Shown one piece after another: positions 57,159 to 64,000 of a stretch of DNA of 64,000 nt; position 1 is the first letter of the stretch; the number at the start of each line of letters is the position of its first letter. The notes below the pieces were generated by a model, which ran no database searches, had not been told where the DNA came from, and saw only the letters and a program-made list of their open reading frames with translations. The DNA is from Porogramme epimiltina (taxonomy: Eukaryota; Basidiomycota; Agaricomycetes; Polyporales; Polyporaceae), in contig FTLJ01000689.1 in the NCBI GenBank assembly GCA_900155495.1, positions 1-64,000 of the forward strand, given 5' to 3'. A program made the position numbers and the translations under genes.

Positions 57159-58939
57159 ATGCTTACCGCCCACCGTGTTCTTGCCGCATTCGCTGCTGCG
57201 GCACTCTGTGTGTCCTCGGCTGCTGGCTACTCCTTCAATATCGCCTCCTCTGCCCAACAGTGTCAACAGTTCTCCGTCACTGTTACCGGTCAGGGATCGC
57301 CTCCCCTCTCCCTCCTTCTCCTTCCTGTGGGCGCAAGTACACAGAAATCCATACCTAGACTATACACTTTCAACTCCTCGACGTCTATCACTATCCCAAT
57401 ACTTCAATATGCTGCTTCGACTGACTTGATTGCGGTGGTGAGTAGCTATCCTATCATTTGCCATCCTATGTACGCCCCTTGAGCATCCGGAAAACCATCT
57501 CATTGTACTACACCAATCGCTGGATACTGTGGGGGGTCTCCGGGAGCTCAGCGTTTGCGAACAGGCTCGGCGTCTGAGCAAATCGACGCGCTATGCGGTG
57601 GCGGTGAACGGGATATCGAATCTGTGTCGCTGACGTATCTCATTGCATTAGGTCAGCGACAACAACGGTTTCGGAACTGGTGGGGTTAGCAAACCGTTTA
57701 CGGTAGCGACAGGCGACTACAGCTGTCTCACCCCGGACGAGCACCCTTTGTTCACCTTCAGTACCAACCCTAGTTCCTCCACACCGTTGACGAGTTGCAT
57801 GTCTCAGCAAATATCTTGGGAAACAAGCCAGAGCGTGCAGGGGTAGGTTGTGTGTTGTTCGCGTCAGTTTCTCGTAATGATATTCGCGCCTTCAGGACCC
57901 CGGCATTTCAGGTAGTCGTACCTGGCGGCAATGCTTCTGTCATTCAACACAATCCTCCAGGCCCTGTGTCCGGAGGAACTGGATTCAACTGGACGGTATC
58001 GGTGCGACCCGACAATTTCATTCTGGTCGGAGGCGATGATCGTGGCTTTGGGTCATGGGGTGGTGTCCCTTACACAGTCAATCAAGGTTCGGACACTTCC
58101 TGCCTTGATGGGACGACCGCCGCCTCGTCTACTCCAGGGCCAGCAGCGGGAGGGTTTGTGACAACTACTACCACAGCTACGTCTACTCCTAATGGAAGGT
58201 CTGTGGTTTTTGCCTTACTCTGAACACTTCCCTTTCTAACTATGTTGTTACTTTCTGCAGCAGCGGTGGGGAGTGAGTACACACCGTACTGTATGGGGGG
58301 CTTTCGTGCTAATGGATCTCCAGGAAATCCCACAGCAATGTCGGAGGGATCGTAGGCGGCGTTGTCGGTGGCATCGTTGGCGCCATAGCGCTCGGCGGCG
58401 TGCTCCTCCTTGTGCTCAAGCGCCGAAAGCACTCCGACGATTTCGGCAAAGAGCGCCCCGTTGACCTCCTTCAAGGCGAATATGGCCGACCTGCGGAAGA
58501 GCGCCACCTGCGCGCGTCGTCGTACGACTACGAGCCGTTCGTCGCGCCCGACCGCACGGTCACATCCGATGCGCCCACGTCCGCGCGCTCGAGCTCATTC
58601 GACAACCTCAGTCCCCGCCACCCCGGCTCCGAGCCGTCCTCTAGCGGGTCGAATCCGCACCAGTCGTTCTCCTCGCAGACTGCGATGCTGGTGCCGAACC
58701 GCCCGCGCAAGTCACCCGCGGGTCCGACTTTCACCCCCGCGAGCATCGTCATCCAACACGACGACGCAGGCCCGGGGCCCAGTGAACCGGCGCCTCCGGT
58801 CCCTCAAGTTGAGGAGCTCCCGCCGGCGTACGCCAACATCGCGTCATCGTCGCGACGGCTGCCAGACTCTGTTGACGGCGGGTCTACTGCGGGTGGGTCG
58901 AGTACTGTGGATTCGAAGGCAGGCTACCCGGCGTTTTAG
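57159..58939 (+). CDS. Single-pass membrane protein with PPxY tail, tandem copy 3
   Basis: Five exons, 57159-57437, 57652-57842, 57896-58198, 58261-58272 and 58324-58939, join to 466 residues. The signal peptide (VLAAFAAAALCVSSAAG) leads to GYSFNIASSAQQCQQFSVTV, then VSDNNGFGTGGVS, ISWETSQSVQGTPAFQVVVP and FNWTVSVRPDNFILVGGDD, a Thr-rich stalk, a 12 nt microexon (58261-58272), the membrane helix GGIVGGVVGGIVGAIALGGV with KRRK, and a tail with KERPVDLLQ, IVIQHDDAGPGPSE and ELPPAY (residues 428-431, 58820-58831). The third donor is GTCTGT, a weak site. Compared with copy 1 the stalk and tail are most alike; the first ectodomain part differs most. Convergent with P450 no. 4. Confidence 0.86.
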
Positions 58940-59558
58940 CCGCCTCTGGGGCATATTGGCGAATAGGTCACATGGTATCTTGGACCTTGCATCCGTTCCT
59001 TGGCTTTTTACGACTGAACTGAAGAACCCTAGCTGTACTACATCATGCTATTATTTAAGTGGGAAATCCTGCTATATATAGAGTACTATCCTTACGTCTA
59101 TGCGCCACACAAAACGACTTCTCTCTCTTTTGGATTGTTCAGGGTTGGGTATGCTGTATGCTTTACGCTTCGTAATGTTCCTCGCCAGGCATTTGGGCTC
59201 GTTTGTTTTTGGGTATATAATTCTTAATTGGCGAACGACACAGAAGCGCGAAAGCGGGGCAAAATAGGGATAAATAAGAACTAAGAGTGCAGTGGAAACG
59301 GGTTACAATATCGCGTGCCTACAACACGGAACGTCGAATCTATCTGATAGGAGAGCATGGTACAGGGGTTGACTAGGTCCAAGTGGACCTTGTAGTGTAT
59401 GGGTGTAGGACCCAGGTGGACCATCTCTCGGGCCTAGGAACAGTCGAGATGGGAGCGGTCACCGTCGCTTGAAGACTAGGGGCGCATGTGTCGGGCTGTT
59501 GAGTTGGCCACCAACGTCAGCATAGGAGCCCGGGGAGGTATGGATACGGGAGCACGCA
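58940..59558. other. Convergent intergenic spacer with a small perfect palindrome
   Basis: About 0.6 kb. It includes the inverted repeat GGTCCAAGTGGACC at about 59377-59390 and a related GGTGGACC nearby at 59416-59423. No coding feature is seen. Confidence 0.45.
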
Positions 59559-61861
59559 CTACAATGTCACGCTCAGCTTGCTGCGGAGCAAGCGTGTCTT
59601 CCGCTGCTCAAACGTCTCAGCCGCAAACTGCGGCTCATCCCGGACCTCGATCCTGTACCGGGATATGATGAGCGTGAGGACTGCGATCGACTCGGTCTCG
59701 GAAAAGCCGCGTCCGATGCAGCCACGCGGGCCACCAGAGAACGGCAGGAATGCTTCGCGCGGGTAGTTGCCCAGGAAGCGCCCCGGCTTAAAGGCGTCCG
59801 GGTCCTCCCAGTACTTGGCTGTATTACAGGAGTTGGCAATCAGCGCGCTCCGGGCCGACGTAAGAGAGTAAACATAGAAACATACGGTTGTTGTGTAGGC
59901 CGGGGGTGTGCACGGTGACGAATGTTCCCTTGGGGACAGGGACTGTGCGCTTCTCTCCGGCGGCATTTGTGGTCGTGAACGACGTGTCCTCGCTACTTTG
60001 CTTCGGAATGGTGATCACGGGCGGGAATAGACGCAATGTCTCATTGAATACGCTGAAGTGTCACCGGTTAGAAGGCAAGGGAGTTACTAACGAGACACTA
60101 GCATGACGACGGGGGTCGACTTACGCCATTGAATATGATAGAGTAGAAAAGTCTTCATACGACTAGGACACTCGGTTAGTCGCACGTTTGTGAAGTCTGA
60201 TCACGGGGGGAGAAGAGGACTTACCGGGACCCTAGAGTCATGTAACAAGGCTTTGATGTTTTGATAAAACTTCTCTTGCTCCTCCGGATACAATGCGAGC
60301 AATATGAAAGAGTAGGCTAGCGTATGTGCACTGGTCTTGGGTTACGATTATATAAGCTGAAAAAGTCCCCTCGACGATGTCTCACATACCTCATATCCTG
60401 AAAGGGCGGCATTAGTGAGCCTGGCGCACATGCCCAAGTAATCGCACACCTGCAAGCATGAAGATGAAGACATTGCCGAATAAATTGGGGTCTGAAAGTT
60501 TCTCTCCAGACTCCGTGAGGCCCTCGTTCGCATCGAGCAGGCTGCTGAAGAGGTCGTGGCGCTCTTCCTTCACTTCTGCATTCCGCCGCGCCGCAATGAG
60601 ATCTTGCATGTAAAGCTGCGTTGCATACGGTTTATTCGGATTTAATGGCAATGTCGGACAGAAAGCTTACCCTGAGTTCCTCATGGGCAGCGTGGAATTG
60701 TCTCATGAGCGGGGTACCCCAACGCAAGAGCCATTTGGGGAAGAGGATCTCGAGAAATAGATTCCTTGAGACCATATTAAGGGCTTGCTGGACGTGGGAC
60801 TTCCTCAGTTAGATAACTCTGAACGAAGAAAGACTAAGCCTAACCGTGAATGTCATCTGGTGTCCAGGTGGCGCTTGAGTGTCTTCTTTCCACAGTGCCC
60901 GGCGTCCAAAGCCCGCTATGCTAATCACCATGAGAGTAATCTAAAGGAGTATTTGTTGATACGATAGAAGATAAACAAGGTATACGAGCTTACGGGGACA
61001 GTAAGATCAGTAATATTGTCGATTTCGATGGCTTCTTTGTCGCCCCATAAATTATTGAACAGATCGTGCATAATGTTAACGGTCTCGTCCCAGACCAGTT
61101 TGTTATTTTTCTATTATTCGCGAGGCGCGCACGCGCACGATGAGCACTGGGTAGCGCAGTCAACAGGCGAACAACGTACCTCTGAGAAGGCAGGCGCCAC
61201 GAGTTTCCTCTGCTTCTTCCACTCGTCACCTTCAGATGCCACAAGGTTTGGGCCGAAGGCAAGCAGAAGCCTGTATGGCCCCATGGGCTTCGGGAAGCGC
61301 GAGCGAGAGCCGATCACATCCTGCAAAAGCGGCCAGGTGCGCTATAAACGATGACAAGGATCACATAAGCCACGCTATTTACCTTAATGACGGCCGCGTC
61401 CGCCAAGTAGAGGGAGACTTCAGTAGTTGGGAAGACATTGACCTAGGTTTCGCGTCAGTAAAACGATGAGAGAGAATAACAAAATACTCACCCCTGATAT
61501 AATGTCCCAACCCCCCTCTTCGAAATCTTTATACTTCATCCATAGATTCTTCTCCGACTGAACCCCGGGGGATATGCCTTTCACTCGAAAGGGCCACCAG
61601 GCGAATCGCTCGCTGAATACAGTTCGAAAACCAGGAAGATCACTTTATGCGGGGGCGCGCGATACAGGCGGTCCGTGAAGGAGGGGGCAAAACCGTATCA
61701 GTAGGCTGTTACGCGAATTATTCCAGGGCGCGAACCCCAAGAGAGTATCAAGACACTCACTTTACAGACCCCGCGGCACGCCGGAACTCAACGAACTTCC
61801 GGATTGCATATACCAAAGCCAAGAGGATCCCGAGCGCGACGCTGCGCACGCTGTCCGTCAT
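59559..61861 (-). CDS. Cytochrome P450 monooxygenase no. 4
   Basis: A basidiomycete P450 of a different type from the other three (similar in style to the CYP5035/CYP5139 groups, from memory), in about twelve exons. The anchor helix is SVALGILLALVYAI (residues about 6-20). DEWKKQRKLVAPAF is helix C (about 61195-61230). The I-helix AGYETSAHT is assembled over an 8 nt microexon (60390-60397). NETLRLFPPVI is the K-helix (about 60020-60050), AFKPGRFLG the PERF-like segment (about 59780), and FSGGPRGCIGRGFSETES the haem loop (about 59690-59740) with its Cys ligand. The C-terminus FEQRKTRLLRSKLSVTL is typical. The I-helix has Tyr where His is usual (AGHETS). Middle exon borders are approximate. It is next to the tandem membrane proteins with no obvious functional link. 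Confidence 0.9.
60390..60397 (-). other. 8 nt microexon in P450 no. 4
   Basis: GATATGAG lies between an AG acceptor (TTTCAG) and a GTATGT donor. With the last base of the preceding exon it codes Gly-Tyr-Glu of the oxygen-activating I-helix motif; without it the essential acidic residue before Thr would be missing. Confidence 0.7.
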
Positions 61862-64000
61862 TCAGGTAGCCTCGTTGAGAGCGCGTAATGGGGGAGAAGT
61901 TGAAAGTGTCGGGCCCACAGCGCGGGCTGGGAGAACGCGCCGCGCGGGAGGGCGCGCAGAGATTTAATAAAGCCGTGCCTCCCCCGCCTCTGGAGCTGGG
62001 AACATAGTCAGCCGAGCCGGCGTGAGCAACCCCCTGTCTAGACGCGCCGGAGCACCAGGGGACGTTTCCCCGTTTCCGTGATGAGGGCCATCAGCGGGGG
62101 GCTTCGCGAAGTCGAAGGTCATGTGCTCCCACGTTCGCGGCTCGCTTAGCTCACCTTAATACCCTCGACGGGCCCAGGGGAGCGGAAACGGATGGCACCC
62201 ATGGTGTCGGCGTGGCACTTGTCGACGCGTGGTGAATTGACAGGTTGAAAACAGGGGGAATCTTTGGATTACGGTCGCGACGTGGGATGGTTTGGATCTT
62301 CTGGGGACTAATGGGCGGGTATGTGGTTGCGGATGGCCACAAATCCTGACATTGACACAGCTCAATCGCGCGAAAATTGGTTGGTGGTGCCGTCAGAGCT
62401 CAGTAGCCCCTATCGCTCTCCCTGGCGGACTCCGAATCACCTTGGGAAACCATCATCGGCGTCTGAAAGTTAGAATCATTAGCGCAGACCTGTGGCGCCA
62501 GAGACCAGTAATATGAGTACACCCACTACAATATCCGGGACCAATTCGCTCGAGGACGGGTCCCCAGTCAAGCATCCTCGGTTTCGAGCAGGTTCAAGCA
62601 AGGATTAACCTTGAATCCCGACGCCGTATCTCTAAGTGATGGCCTTCTGGGCACAACGATCTTGGCCTCGGAGAGTCTAGACATTGATCAACGCGGATCG
62701 ACCAAAACGCGTTAGGACAAGAAGGTGCACCAATAAGCGCGTGAGTACTTGCGCAGAGAGACACGAACCTGGGTATTGCGTAAGGTTTCTAAGGTTCTGA
62801 GTTCGTCCTGTATCAAGCTGCATCGCGTTCGAACCCGGAAGGGTGATCGGAGCGGCCAGACTCAAAGCCGCAGCGGATGTCGGAGAAAGTACTCACCAGG
62901 TCCGTGATGCCCAACATTCATGCAATCTTCACCGTGTACTTCCCTTCCCACGCCACCAGCAACGACTTTCGTGACGCAGCTTCCTCAATAGGCTCATCCA
63001 AACTCCACACCCCCGAAAGATCTCCTCAGTTGAATCGAAAGATCCAGCTTGCTTTCCCTACGTTTTCACAACTTGCCTTCCTAATGCGCGAACAAGGTGG
63101 AGCCTTCATAGTGCACGGACCAAGTCGGTAGATTTCGGGAAATTTACCGGGCGCTTGCGGCACCCCGGTCACTTCTTGTGGGGCGCTCAGATCGTGCGAC
63201 GTGAGGGCATCTGTAGGCTAGAAGTCAAAGTGCGTGCGAGGGACGTACAGGGGTGTGAGCCGACACCAAGCGCGGGAAGCAGCGGGGCCTAAGTATGGAC
63301 GCCGCACGCTACGGAAAACGACGTGATGTTCACCGGTTACGACATCCTTTGCACTCGATGCACGGACATATAAAAAAGTAGCACCGTAGTTTCAACCTCA
63401 GCCAGGGAAGCGAAGGTAGGAGAAGCGCTATGACGGATGTGCTTTCGGCGGAGATGAGGTCCTAATCCGGCTTCTAAACTGCCTCGTGCTTGGTGTGAAA
63501 AGACCTTGGGGGCCGAGTCTAGACCGGACGTTGTTCCACACTGACATGCTGGGAGCAAGAGTGAATATCAAACAACCCAACACACGCCCGAAATAGAGAG
63601 TGGTATCTGCATATGGCGTGCAGATACTACAAATATCGGGAGTTGTAGACACTATTCCGACGAGCGATGGCGTATTTGGTCGGTGAGGCATTACCAAAAT
63701 ACGGTGGATCCAGCGGGCCTAATGTGTGCATCGACACCGAATTCACCATGCCCAGAGCGACATTGAACTAAGACACAACGCGATGAGAATTCGCATGACG
63801 TTTCAGGACTACGCCATTACAATGAACATTATATAGTTATTTCACGATCTCGTGTTTCTAGATACCTCGAGGCGAGGGGAAGGTGGTCTCAATTACAGCA
63901 ATAACACAGCGAGATCAATTATAGGTATATGGGGGAGGCAAACTCGGAACACGAATCAGTTTCGGGAGAGGGTTCTCGGCGCGAATCGTGGTAGATTCTT
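61862..64000. other. Gene-poor region at the right end
   Basis: About 2.1 kb. The left part contains the promoter of P450 no. 4. Short frames (for example 62877-63131) have no recognisable domain or splice partners. No repeat or tRNA was found. Confidence 0.45.

Overview
The window looks like nuclear DNA of a filamentous basidiomycete, most likely an agaricomycete such as a wood-rotting polypore. The support is many 50-65 bp GT-AG introns per gene, GC-rich coding exons, TATA boxes close to start codons, four intron-rich cytochrome P450 genes, F-box genes of the mushroom-forming type, DUF3455 proteins and one intronless Pol III initiator tRNA. No prokaryotic, plasmid or viral gene was seen. 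Exon joins were made by eye from reading frame, splice sites and family motifs; those in the 5' parts of the P450s and the FMO are the least secure.

Layout. 2.0-8.2 kb: a GPI-anchor de-N-acetylase, a small unknown gene and P450 no. 1. 9.9-12.2 kb: two DUF3455 paralogues tail to tail. 13.7-15.0 kb: the smallest replication protein A subunit with two ACGCGT boxes upstream, then an initiator tRNA-Met. 15.5-24.2 kb: a possible small metabolic cluster of two related P450s, an AATase-like acyltransferase and a zinc alcohol dehydrogenase. 28.0-34.0 kb: an F-box gene and a CSC1/OSCA-type channel. 36.4-39.7 kb: compact housekeeping genes for coactosin, SEC20 and an RRG9/neugrin-like mitochondrial protein. 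40.0-46.7 kb: two F-box genes, an FMO-like flavoprotein and an atypical homeodomain protein. 49.6-58.9 kb: three same-strand copies of a single-pass membrane protein family. 59.6-61.9 kb: P450 no. 4.

The most interesting part is the tandem membrane-protein array. All copies have a signal peptide, a Cys-containing beta-rich ectodomain, a Ser/Thr/Gly stalk, a glycine-rich membrane helix and a long tail with three short conserved blocks, the last being Leu-Pro-Pro-Ala-Tyr. That is a PPxY motif of the type bound by WW domains of Rsp5/NEDD4 ubiquitin ligases. My inference is a small expanding family of surface proteins linked to the ubiquitin-sorting machinery.

Long gene-poor stretches (1-2.0, 8.2-9.9, 24.2-28.0, 34.0-36.4, 46.7-49.6 and 61.9-64 kb) hold no gene that I can support.
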